Notes under the pieces: model-generated
What the model was told of the DNA's origin: nothing
The model's database searches: none
Seen by the model: the letters and a program-made list of their open reading frames with translations, nothing else
Program-made: the position numbers and the translations under genes
In this document: positions 1 to 6,217 of the stretch, in pieces
Layout: each line of letters begins with the position of its first letter
How positions within the stretch are numbered: position 1 is the stretch's first letter
Origin: Thermoanaerobacterium sp.
Lineage (GTDB): Bacteria > Bacillota > Thermoanaerobacteria > Thermoanaerobacterales > Thermoanaerobacteraceae
Direction: 5' to 3'
Assembly: GCA_029960905.1 (NCBI GenBank)
Contig: JASBVU010000067.1
Location: forward strand, 1-8,190
Length of the DNA stretch: 8,190 bases

Positions 1-13
1 CGAGAAGCAGCGG

Positions 14-1420
14 TCATTGATTCAGCAGCCGGTCCGCCTCCCGCACGACGTCAAGTATGTCGATGTATTTTTTTAATTTTTCAAACTCTGCTTTTAAAGA
101 CTCACTATCTTTTAATGCAGATAAAATTTCTTCTTCATAATTTCCATCTGATGCATCTGACAGTTTTAATGCTTTACTGTATAGACTAATTATTTCGTTA
201 GGCATCAAATACCTCGATTTCATTATGTTATTAAAACTTTTGAAATCATGGTTTAATTTATAATAGATCAAATTGAAAACATCGTTTGTAATTGGCATTG
301 ATATTAACTTTTTACTATAATTAAGCCTTAAGGGAATGTTCATCTCATTAAAAATATCAATTATTTTTTCTCTATATTCATCAATATTTTTTACAAATAC
401 AGCAATACTTTCCGGCTTCACTTTTTCAAAAACTATCTTTTTCTTTATTAATCTTGCAGTCTCTCTTACTTCATGCTCAATCGATGGGCTATTGAGTATC
501 GCAATAGTTCCGTCTGCACTTTTAATAATCTCTTTTCCTGAATACAAGTATTTAGAAGCTTTCTTAACATTGCTATCATCGGTACTTTCTTCCATCGTTT
601 CGTTTAACCTAAAGCCAATTTCTAATAAATCTTTTACGATGCCATTTTTTATAAAGCCTTCATTATACTCATTTTTAAATGGAATATTGACGTAAATATC
701 ATAACTGCTATTTAGTGCCATCTTTTTCAACAATTGCATATTTACGCCGTCTAAATTTATAAAGCCATCTATTACGACAATTCCTATTCTACTGAAATAA
801 TTTGAACTATTTGCATATTGAAAGGCTTTAACTGAAATATCGTCTACATCAATCAATCCATTTTTATTCTTGTACTCCTCATACTCAATATAAATTCCCG
901 CTAAATTATTTAACTTTTCTTTCAACACATTTCTTTTTGATCCATTGGCGATTTTTTTAATATCATTAGGATTTAACATGTTTCTCTTCGCTGTCTTTAT
1001 GAAACTTAAAACAGATTTTAAGAACCCTGCCTTGTCTTTCACATTTCTATAATAACCATTGTAGTGAGATTTCCATAAAATATTTCTTAAAATTTCTTTT
1101 ATCTCATAAGTCGATATTATCGTGTAATCTTTTATAAGATCACCGCACAAAAGCATCGATAGATCTTCAAACACTAATATATCCGTATCTACAATACCAC
1201 CATTTAATTTGATAAACTTATCTCTTACATCAAACATCGCCTCGCGGGAAGGCAATATGTATAAAGCTCGGTTTCCATTTCTTATGGTTTCCATCGACTT
1301 CTCAATAAGCATATCTCTAATATTGTTGCAAAAAGGCCCAAAAAATATCTCCTTCAATTTATCAACTCCCACAAAAACAAATTGCATATTTATTTTATTA
1401 TATATGTTAAGACGTCTCAA
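14..1420 (-). CDS. AddB-like helicase/nuclease subunit, N-terminal half only (C-terminally truncated)
   Basis: The 468-residue product resembles the N-terminal half of AddB, the subunit of the AddAB double-strand-break-processing helicase-nuclease. Supporting segments are an early strand followed by ALYILPSRE (residues 52-60, where AddB usually has a LLVPEQ-like strand), IVVIDGF (214-220, like the AddB I(Y/W)IDGF strand) and SPSIEHEVRETARLI (311-325, typical of the second helicase-like lobe). The usual N-terminal Walker A (GxxGxGKS) is absent. Normal AddB is over 1,000 residues and ends in a PD-(D/E)XK nuclease with an Fe-S cluster. Here TGA occurs after residue 468, so lobe 2 is incomplete and the nuclease is missing. 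The final codons (CGG, GCG, CTG, CTG) are GC-rich, unlike the rest. The first start is TTG at 1420 with GGAG 7 nt upstream. An ATG at 1387 (MQFVFVG, 457 aa) fits the family N-terminus but has no clear ribosome binding site. It lies downstream of cimA. The family call is fairly safe; whether the gene is intact is doubtful. Confidence 0.66.
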   Translation of the reverse strand: MRRLNIYNKINMQFVFVGVDKLKEIFFGPFCNNIRDMLIEKSMETIRNGNRALYILPSREAMFDVRDKFIKLNGGIVDTDILVFEDLSMLLCGDLIKDYTIISTYEIKEILRNILWKSHYNGYYRNVKDKAGFLKSVLSFIKTAKRNMLNPNDIKKIANGSKRNVLKEKLNNLAGIYIEYEEYKNKNGLIDVDDISVKAFQYANSSNYFSRIGIVVIDGFINLDGVNMQLLKKMALNSSYDIYVNIPFKNEYNEGFIKNGIVKDLLEIGFRLNETMEESTDDSNVKKASKYLYSGKEIIKSADGTIAILNSPSIEHEVRETARLIKKKIVFEKVKPESIAVFVKNIDEYREKIIDIFNEMNIPLRLNYSKKLISMPITNDVFNLIYYKLNHDFKSFNNIMKSRYLMPNEIISLYSKALKLSDASDGNYEEEILSALKDSESLKAEFEKLKKYIDILDVVREADRLLNQ

Positions 1421-1423
1421 GAT

Positions 1424-1455
1424 AAAACTCCATCTAAAAAACTAGATGGAGTTTT
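1424..1455. terminator. 13-bp hairpin after cimA, likely terminator, also carries downstream RBS
   Basis: AAAACTCCATCTA (1424-1436) pairs perfectly with TAGATGGAGTTTT (1443-1455) around a 6-nt loop. It begins 2 nt after the cimA stop codon. On the minus strand the U-run is short (UUUU then AUCUU). On the plus strand it is better (GTTTTTATCATTTTTTATT), so the element may act in both directions. The distal arm on the minus strand contains GGAG, 7 nt before the TTG start of the AddB-like gene, so folding would hide that ribosome binding site. Confidence 0.7.
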
Positions 1456-1457
1456 TA

Positions 1458-3017
1458 TCATTTTTTATTAAGTTTATACTCTATTGAGTCCACAAGTGCT
1501 ATCCAGCTTGCATCTATTATATCTGTCGACACACCGATGGTACTCCAAACTTCGTTTCCATCGGACGACTCTATTATTACTCTTACTTTAGCCGCTGTAG
1601 CAGAATTAGAGTCTAATACTCTTACTTTGTAATCTGTAAGTTTCATCTCCTTGACTTCTGGGTAAAACCTCTCTAAAGCCTTTCTGACTGCCTTATCAAG
1701 TGCGTTTACAGGTCCATCACCTTCTGCAGCGGTTATTTCTTCTTGCCCATCTACTTCGATCTTTATGAGTGCAGATGAATTTACATCATCAACAGATGGT
1801 TCATTGACTATGACTTTAAATTCTATAAGCCTAAATGAAGGTTTATAAAGTCCCAGCGTCTTCAATATCAAAAGCTTTAATGAACCTTCAGCACCTTCGT
1901 ACTTATATCCTTTAAATTCCATTTCTTTTAGCTTTTCTAATATCTCTTTCGTCTTATCAGAATCGCGGTCTATGGTTGGATCCACTTCATTTACTATGCC
2001 TATTAAAGCACTTCTACCGGCAACTTCTGACAATAAAAGCACTCTTTCATTTCCCACCAGTTCAGGATCAATGATTTCATAAGATCTTGTATTTTTGCAA
2101 ACGGCATCTGAGTGCATACCAGCCTTATGTGCAAATGCATTTCTCCCTACGTACGGAGCTCTTTCATCTGGTGCCGCATTGGCTATTTCACTTACTCTTC
2201 TTGAAAGCACAGTAAGCTCTTTCATCTTGTCATCTTCAACGCACTTTATTCCTTTTTTAAACTGCAAATTTGGTAAAATTGTACACAGATTTGCATTTCC
2301 ACATCTTTCACCATAGCCGTTTATCGTACCTTGAACTTGTACCGCACCTGCCTCTACAGCCATTATAGAATTGGCAACAGCCATTCCATTGTCATTGTGA
2401 GCGTGTATGCCTATCTCACAATCAAATTTATCTACAACCTTTTTGGTTATATCGTATATTTCCATAGGAAACATTCCGCCTTTTGTGTCACAAAGGCAAA
2501 TGCTGTCTGCGCCTGCGTCATAAGCCACCTGAAGGGTTTTTAATGCGTACTCTGGATTCTCCATAAAGCCATCAAAAAAATGTTCTGCATCAAATACAAC
2601 TTTTTTACCCTGATTTTTTAAATAGTTTATCGTATCATATATCATATTGAGATTTTCATCTAAAGTCGTTCGCAATATCTCACTAACATGGAAATCCCAT
2701 GATTTGCCGAACACTGCCACATATTCTGTCTCCGCCAATAAAAGCGAGCTGACATTAGCATCCTTCTCGACAGGTGTGTTCGCCCTTCTTGTGCTGCCAA
2801 ATGCTATCAACTTGGAATTTTTCAAACTTTTTCTTTTTATAATATCGAAAAATTCCATATCTTTAGGATTAGAACCGGGATTTCCAGCTTCAATGTAATC
2901 TACGCCAAAATCGTCTAAAAGCTCAACAATCTTTATTTTATCTGATACTGTAAAGGAAATCCCTTGTGATTGAGCTCCATCTCTCAATGTCGAATCGTAA
3001 ATGACAATGTTTTTCAC
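1458..3017 (-). CDS. cimA: (R)-citramalate synthase
   Basis: The 519-residue protein belongs to the 2-isopropylmalate/homocitrate synthase family and most resembles long-form citramalate synthase. It condenses pyruvate and acetyl-CoA to (R)-citramalate, the first step of the threonine-independent route to 2-oxobutanoate and isoleucine. The TIM barrel opens with DSTLRDGAQSQG (residues 8-19; R12 and D13 catalytic/metal site). It continues with IEAGNPGSNPKD (42-53), the metal-binding GIHAHNDNG (203-211; H205, H207, N209) and GYGERCGNANL (234-244), then AHKAGMHSDAV (296-306) of the linker region. Residues of about 370-519 form the C-terminal LeuA-type regulatory dimer domain, which in the family binds the feedback inhibitor. 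The full length is normal. The start is GTG with AAAGGGGG 8-9 nt upstream. The gene sits 85 nt behind the ABC operon with no terminator between, and ends in a hairpin. No T-box or leader peptide fits in the short upstream gap. The distinction from isopropylmalate synthase rests on overall sequence style (DGAQSQGISF, length). Confidence 0.92.
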   Translation of the reverse strand: MKNIVIYDSTLRDGAQSQGISFTVSDKIKIVELLDDFGVDYIEAGNPGSNPKDMEFFDIIKRKSLKNSKLIAFGSTRRANTPVEKDANVSSLLLAETEYVAVFGKSWDFHVSEILRTTLDENLNMIYDTINYLKNQGKKVVFDAEHFFDGFMENPEYALKTLQVAYDAGADSICLCDTKGGMFPMEIYDITKKVVDKFDCEIGIHAHNDNGMAVANSIMAVEAGAVQVQGTINGYGERCGNANLCTILPNLQFKKGIKCVEDDKMKELTVLSRRVSEIANAAPDERAPYVGRNAFAHKAGMHSDAVCKNTRSYEIIDPELVGNERVLLLSEVAGRSALIGIVNEVDPTIDRDSDKTKEILEKLKEMEFKGYKYEGAEGSLKLLILKTLGLYKPSFRLIEFKVIVNEPSVDDVNSSALIKIEVDGQEEITAAEGDGPVNALDKAVRKALERFYPEVKEMKLTDYKVRVLDSNSATAAKVRVIIESSDGNEVWSTIGVSTDIIDASWIALVDSIEYKLNKK

Positions 3018-3044
3018 TTCAATGTCCCCCTTTGAACATATTCA

Positions 3045-3075
3045 ACTATATCTATATATAAAGATATTTTATCAA
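3045..3075 (-). promoter_or_regulatory. Possible cimA promoter
   Basis: On the minus strand TTGATA (3075-3070) is followed after 17 nt by GATATA (3052-3047), or after 19 nt by TATAGT (3050-3045). Both -10 candidates are imperfect, and the whole 85-nt gap is very AT-rich, so chance matches are easy. It would give a leader of about 30 nt before the GTG start. The alternative is that cimA is read only from the upstream ABC operon. Confidence 0.35.
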
Positions 3076-3102
3076 ATTGAATCATCAAAGTGAATAACTT
3101 GT

Positions 3103-3912
3103 TTAAAAATTTTCCTCTGTGCTCTTTAGATATCCCACAATAATTTGATTTAAACGAGGAAAATCACCAATATCTTCATCTGTCTTGACCAAAACCTCGT
3201 CATTTATTACAGCTATTACTTTTGTACCTTTTACATTTTTGTTTATATTTAATATCCTGTGCTTTTGTTTCGCTTCATCTATTGAATCTGAGTAAATTAT
3301 TCTTCCATTTTTTATGATAGCAAAACTTGAAGCATATTCCTCTAACTCATATATCTCATGAGAAGAAAGCAATACGGTCCCTTTTTTATCATTGACATAT
3401 TCTTTTATCATTTCTATAAGTTCAAATCGTACCGCCGGGTCAAGGTGCTGAGTTGGTTCATCAAGAATAACCAATTTTGCATTTGTAGAAAAAGCTAAAA
3501 TTGACATCAAGAGTGTATTTTGTCCTCCTGAAAATTTCTGCATCTCTTGTTTTAAATTAAATCCATATTGCGAAATAAGATTTTTAAAAAAGCTGTCATC
3601 CCAATTTGGATAAAGTGTCTTATACATTTTACGATAATCTTCTAAACTTAGATTAGCAAAAACTTTTCTATTTTCTGAAACAAACGCCATGTCTGTTTTA
3701 AGTTTTGCACTGAAAGGCTGTTCAAAAATGAATATTTCACCTGCATCTTTCCCCGTGATACCCATTATGCATTTTAATGTGGTGGTTTTCCCTGCACCAT
3801 TAGGCCCAACAAGCGCCATTATTTCCCCTTCTGACACAGAAAAACTTACGTCTGATAGAATTTGTTTTCCATCAATCTGTTTGCTTAAGTTTATTACTTC
3901 CAAAGCCTTCAT
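3103..3912 (-). CDS. ABC transporter ATP-binding protein (ABC-2/drug or bacitracin-export type)
   Basis: This is a single ABC nucleotide-binding domain of 269 residues from the ATG at 3912. It would power the membrane subunit encoded just upstream. Visible motifs are Walker A GPNGAGKTT (36-44), a Q-loop region reading SENRKVF where Glu/Asn stand in place of the usual Gln, the signature FSGGQ (127-131, canonical LSGGQ), Walker B LVILDEP (147-153), D-loop HLD, and the switch histidine in SSHE (H185). The segment LYPNWD after the Q-loop is common in exporters encoded beside YtrA-type regulators. About 70 C-terminal residues follow the core domain and resemble the accessory tail of BcrA/YtrB-like ATPases. 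A GTG at 3924 (273 aa) is also possible but has AGGA only 2-5 nt away, whereas the ATG has GGTGA about 8 nt upstream. It overlaps the permease gene by 41 nt, implying translational coupling. The substrate cannot be read from the sequence. Confidence 0.88.
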   Translation of the reverse strand: MKALEVINLSKQIDGKQILSDVSFSVSEGEIMALVGPNGAGKTTTLKCIMGITGKDAGEIFIFEQPFSAKLKTDMAFVSENRKVFANLSLEDYRKMYKTLYPNWDDSFFKNLISQYGFNLKQEMQKFSGGQNTLLMSILAFSTNAKLVILDEPTQHLDPAVRFELIEMIKEYVNDKKGTVLLSSHEIYELEEYASSFAIIKNGRIIYSDSIDEAKQKHRILNINKNVKGTKVIAVINDEVLVKTDEDIGDFPRLNQIIVGYLKSTEENF

Positions 3913-4525
3913 GATGATTTTCACCGTCCTTTCTCGTGTATATTAAATAACTAATAAAACAAATCAGTATTGAAAATATCAGCGCCATTGCCAAATTTCC
4001 CTGCTTTGTAAAACTTATCAAGCTGTAAGGATTGAAATCAGAACTGTTTATATCAGGTGTTCCAAAATTGCCTAAAATCGCATCAAAAATCACTATAATA
4101 AAGCTAAACACTACTGCATCAATATTGAATTCAGAGAGTATCATCTGAATTCCAAATATTGAGAATAATAATGTCAAGCTTCTTAAAATGAACTCTAATT
4201 TTTCAATAATTGTATCACCTAAAAAAATTTCACCAAAGGCAGAAGTAGCAAAAACGACAAAGCACAAAAAAATCAGGTTGAAATGAAATAACTCTTTTTT
4301 TGAAAAAGGCAAAGAATACAAAAGTTCAGCGTTTTGATGACGTATATCATGTATTAGCAAAGATGATGATAAAAACAGTATTGCAAATTCTTTGACAAAA
4401 AGACTTGGTATTAAAAGTACTAACATCAAGATCGCAATTCTTCCTGTTTTCTCCGTCAATTCTTTTTCAAAATAAACGTCCATCTTTTTAAGCTCCAATA
4501 CAAAGCTACTTTTATAATCACTCAT
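3872..4525 (-). CDS. ABC-2-like transporter permease, small
   Basis: The 217-residue integral membrane protein has about six hydrophobic segments (roughly residues 29-44, 46-58, 82-102, 115-130, 137-152 and 178-196). The loop AELLYSLPFSKKEL (66-79) after the second segment resembles the LP(v/f)SRKE(i/l) cytoplasmic coupling motif of ABC-2 permeases that pair with BcrA/YtrB-type ATPases. The ATG at 4525 is chosen because AGGAGG stands 9 nt upstream. An in-frame TTG at 4543 would place the start inside the regulator's coding sequence with no ribosome binding site. It overlaps the GntR gene by 8 nt (ATGAGTGA) and the ATPase gene by 41 nt, so the three are probably translated together. A half-transporter of this size presumably dimerises. 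The C-terminal tail is hydrophilic and His-containing (DGENHHEGFG). The role is supported mainly by topology and context. Confidence 0.78.
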   Translation of the reverse strand: MSDYKSSFVLELKKMDVYFEKELTEKTGRIAILMLVLLIPSLFVKEFAILFLSSSLLIHDIRHQNAELLYSLPFSKKELFHFNLIFLCFVVFATSAFGEIFLGDTIIEKLEFILRSLTLLFSIFGIQMILSEFNIDAVVFSFIIVIFDAILGNFGTPDINSSDFNPYSLISFTKQGNLAMALIFSILICFISYLIYTRKDGENHHEGFGSNKLKQTD

Positions 4526-4874
4526 TTTTCCAGACCTCCTCAAATATCAATATCGCCGTATAATAATCTATACTATTGTCTTTTAACTTAGCTACACATG
4601 TTTTTATTATTTCTATAATCTTTTTATCAACGTCAAAATCTTTTTTAACAAAATATCCTACGCCTTGTTCTGCTTCAATATACCCTTCTGATTTTAACTT
4701 CTCCAATGCTTTTAATACAGTGTTGATATTCACGTCAAAAATTTGTTGCAATTCACGTATTGAAGAAAGTTGCGATCCTTTTTGAAGGTTTCCAAGCAAA
4801 ATTTCCGATTTTATCATATTTACTATCTGCAGATATGCAGGAACTCCACTGTGTTTATCTACTTTTCGCAACAT
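4518..4874 (-). CDS. GntR-family transcriptional regulator, YtrA subfamily
   Basis: The 118-residue protein has an N-terminal winged helix of the GntR type. It shows PAYLQIVNMIKSEILLGNL (residues 12-30, first helix), QLSSIRELQQIFDVNINTV (35-53, helix-turn-helix with recognition helix) and LKSEGYIEAEQGVGYFV (60-76, wing). Only about 40 residues follow, with no room for a FadR, HutC or MocR effector domain. This is the hallmark of the YtrA subfamily, which usually autoregulates ABC transporter operons in Firmicutes. The gene sits in such an operon, between the solenoid protein (8-nt gap) and the permease (8-nt overlap). Start choice: the ATG at 4874 has GAGAG about 12 nt upstream. A GTG at 4886, overlapping the previous stop as GTGA, would give 122 residues. 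Its likely operator is the palindrome at 6024-6043 over the operon promoter. Confidence 0.88.
   Translation of the reverse strand: MLRKVDKHSGVPAYLQIVNMIKSEILLGNLQKGSQLSSIRELQQIFDVNINTVLKALEKLKSEGYIEAEQGVGYFVKKDFDVDKKIIEIIKTCVAKLKDNSIDYYTAILIFEEVWKNE
4535..4540 (-). promoter_or_regulatory. RBS of the permease gene, inside the regulator gene
   Basis: A perfect AGGAGG, formed by regulator codons GAG GAG GTC, lies 9 nt before the ATG at 4525. It decides that start over the in-frame upstream TTG and couples permease translation to that of the regulator. Confidence 0.75.
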
Positions 4875-4882
4875 TTTTACAA

Positions 4883-5998
4883 TCACTCTCTAGTTATTTT
4901 TATAAATCCGGAAGTATTAATGTTTATCGGAGCTTTGTTCTTATTTACCACAGTTAATGAACCACCTGTTGAACTTACACTAATATCTCCACCTTCATTA
5001 CTGCTATTTAAAATATCGATTTTTCCATACAAACCCGTAGAATTAATATTAAAGTCATTAAATCTCGAACTAGCATTTACAGACAAGCCTACTGAATTAA
5101 CCACTATTTTATTGAAGTTTAATTCTCCATTCAATGTTGTACCAGCACTATTAATGTTTAAAACTTTTCCTTTTAAGTTTCCTGTCAATCTCAATCCTGC
5201 ACAATTTATATATACATCGTTATCGGAAAATATATTGCCATTTATTAAAGAATCTGCCGAATTTAATCTAAAATTATTGAAACTACCACTGCCAGTGATC
5301 TCAATGTCCGCACATCTTATATCTACAGCCTCATGCGGATCAGTTCCCAATTCAACTACATAAGTGGTATTTTGCTTTGGACTTGTCTCAAAAACTGTTA
5401 AAACACCATTATCGCTTTTGACATTCAATTCTGATGGAATGTAAATAGTATCATCGTTTGTAAATTTTAGCTCTATTCCACCTTTTACTGTTATATTAAC
5501 ATTCTTTACATTCTTCAATGATATTTTCTTATCAGGCATTATTCTCTCGCTTCCATCAATGCGAGGGCTATTATCAGCTGTACTCTTAACATCTATTGGA
5601 AAACTGCTTGCTATTCGCAATATGCTATTTGAAACGCCTCCAATACCTTGATAAGTGTATAGCCCTACAGGTATCAATATGAGCCCTAATGCAACAAATC
5701 CAAAAAGTATAACTACAATTGCGATTGATACATGTGAGGTACTCTTTTTAATGGGAAAGATGCTGATTAAAAGTCCAAAAGCTGCGATGGCCAGCAACAT
5801 CTTAACAGAAAACCATGGCATAATCCAAGCTAAAAATATACATACTAACGAAACGATTAGCCTCATCACTCTGCCTTCATTAAATCTCTTAAGCAATTGC
5901 ATGTTAAAAGTCTTTTTAGAAATGACAACTGCAAATCCAACGAGAATTACAATAATGGATAAAAGAAAAACAACCGCTTCAATCAAATTATTTTTCAT
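4883..5998 (-). CDS. Four-TM membrane protein with C-terminal repetitive beta-solenoid (DUF4097/LiaF-like architecture)
   Basis: I cannot assign a function to this 371-residue protein. Residues 1-115 hold four hydrophobic segments (about 8-27, 46-63, 66-83 and 90-113). Loops SKKTFNMQLLKRFNEGR (27-43) and IKKSTSH (83-89) are positive, so by the positive-inside rule they face the cytoplasm and the C-terminal part faces outside. Residues 160-371 are beta-rich and repetitive: N-S/C-x-G-like turns recur at residues 246, 265, 283, 301, 319, 342 and 361, spacing mostly 18-19 residues. This is as expected of a right-handed beta-solenoid such as DUF4097/DUF2807 adhesin-like or bactofilin-like domains. 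A membrane N-terminus plus such a domain recalls LiaF-type envelope-stress proteins, but I see no direct proof. The ATG has AAGGAGG 7 nt upstream. As first gene behind the operator-covered promoter, ahead of the regulator and ABC genes, it may be a sensor or envelope partner of the transporter. Confidence 0.8.
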   Translation of the reverse strand: MKNNLIEAVVFLLSIIVILVGFAVVISKKTFNMQLLKRFNEGRVMRLIVSLVCIFLAWIMPWFSVKMLLAIAAFGLLISIFPIKKSTSHVSIAIVVILFGFVALGLILIPVGLYTYQGIGGVSNSILRIASSFPIDVKSTADNSPRIDGSERIMPDKKISLKNVKNVNITVKGGIELKFTNDDTIYIPSELNVKSDNGVLTVFETSPKQNTTYVVELGTDPHEAVDIRCADIEITGSGSFNNFRLNSADSLINGNIFSDNDVYINCAGLRLTGNLKGKVLNINSAGTTLNGELNFNKIVVNSVGLSVNASSRFNDFNINSTGLYGKIDILNSSNEGGDISVSSTGGSLTVVNKNKAPININTSGFIKITRE

Positions 5999-6023
5999 AA
6001 AACAACCTCCTTAAGCTTTATAC

Positions 6024-6043
6024 TGTTATATAATTATATAACA
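6024..6043. promoter_or_regulatory. 20-bp perfect palindrome, probable operator of the YtrA-type repressor
   Basis: TGTTATATAATTATATAACA is its own reverse complement over 20 bp. After one mismatched pair, two further flanking pairs also match. The outer GT...AC fits the general GntR operator scheme, with the long separation typical of YtrA-type sites. It covers the -10 region of the solenoid-regulator-ABC operon, so a bound repressor would block transcription. Confidence 0.65.
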
Positions 6044-6063
6044 CTAGAATGTATAATTGTCAA
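6033..6063 (-). promoter_or_regulatory. Sigma-A-type promoter of the solenoid-GntR-ABC operon
   Basis: A consensus TTGACA (6063-6058 on the minus strand) is followed after 17 nt by TATATA (6040-6035), or after 19 nt by a consensus TATAAT (6038-6033). It gives a short leader before the AAGGAGG and ATG at 5998. It lies just behind the terminator of the upstream gene, so the operon starts here. Confidence 0.75.
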
Positions 6064-6084
6064 TAGATTTTATAATATCTTCAT

Positions 6085-6113
6085 AAAAATAAAAAGAGGC
6101 GGAAGCACCCGCC
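6085..6113 (-). terminator. Rho-independent terminator behind the hydroxy-acid dehydrogenase
   Basis: On the minus strand GGCGG-gtgctt-CCGCC (6113-6098) forms a GC-rich stem followed by TCTTTTTATTTTT (6097-6085). It stands just after the YdeI-like remnant and ends the transcript from the 7232 start. Confidence 0.85.
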
Positions 6114-6115
6114 AT

Positions 6116-6217
6116 TTAGTCATTTAATCCTTTCCCGCTTAAGATTTTTTCTATGTACTTTTCAACTCTTGCATGTCTTGTTTTAGATTGTTTTGGTTGA
6201 GAAGTTTTTAATATATC
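6116..6217 (-). pseudogene. Remnant of a YdeI/OmdA-family C-terminus
   Basis: In the +1 frame relative to the end of the dehydrogenase gene, and overlapping its TGA by two bases, 33 codons up to a TAA spell a basic segment. It includes SKTRHARVEKYIEKILSGK. The pattern K-T-R-x-x-R-(I/V)-x-K-x-(I/V)-x-x-(L/I)-xx-GK is that of the C-terminal end of YdeI/OmdA ('bacteriocin-protection') proteins. No ATG, GTG or TTG precedes it in frame before an upstream TAA, and there is no ribosome binding site. It therefore looks like the tail of a deleted gene that kept its stop and terminator. The similarity is recalled, not computed, and the piece is short. Confidence 0.5.

Noticed and set aside
336..695. 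Plus-strand 119-codon hydrophobic frame inside the AddB-like gene
   Set aside because: Its hydrophobicity is the antisense image of Lys/Glu/Asn-rich coding sequence, and no start signal precedes it.
1391..1420. Promoter (TTGAGA plus TATAAT) in front of the ATG at 1387
   Set aside because: The spacing between the two boxes is only 12 nt, too short for a sigma-A promoter.
3018..3102. T-box or leader-peptide attenuator for cimA
   Set aside because: The gap is too short and AT-rich, with no Ile-codon run, no T-box core and no terminator hairpin.
5030..5290. DNA tandem repeat or CRISPR-like array in the solenoid gene
   Set aside because: The periodicity exists at protein level only; the DNA units are strongly diverged with no constant repeat and spacer pattern.
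4770..5363. Plus-strand open frame of 197 codons
   Set aside because: It lies opposite the solenoid gene, has no ribosome binding site or family motifs, and is explained by the asymmetric codon pattern of the true minus-strand gene.
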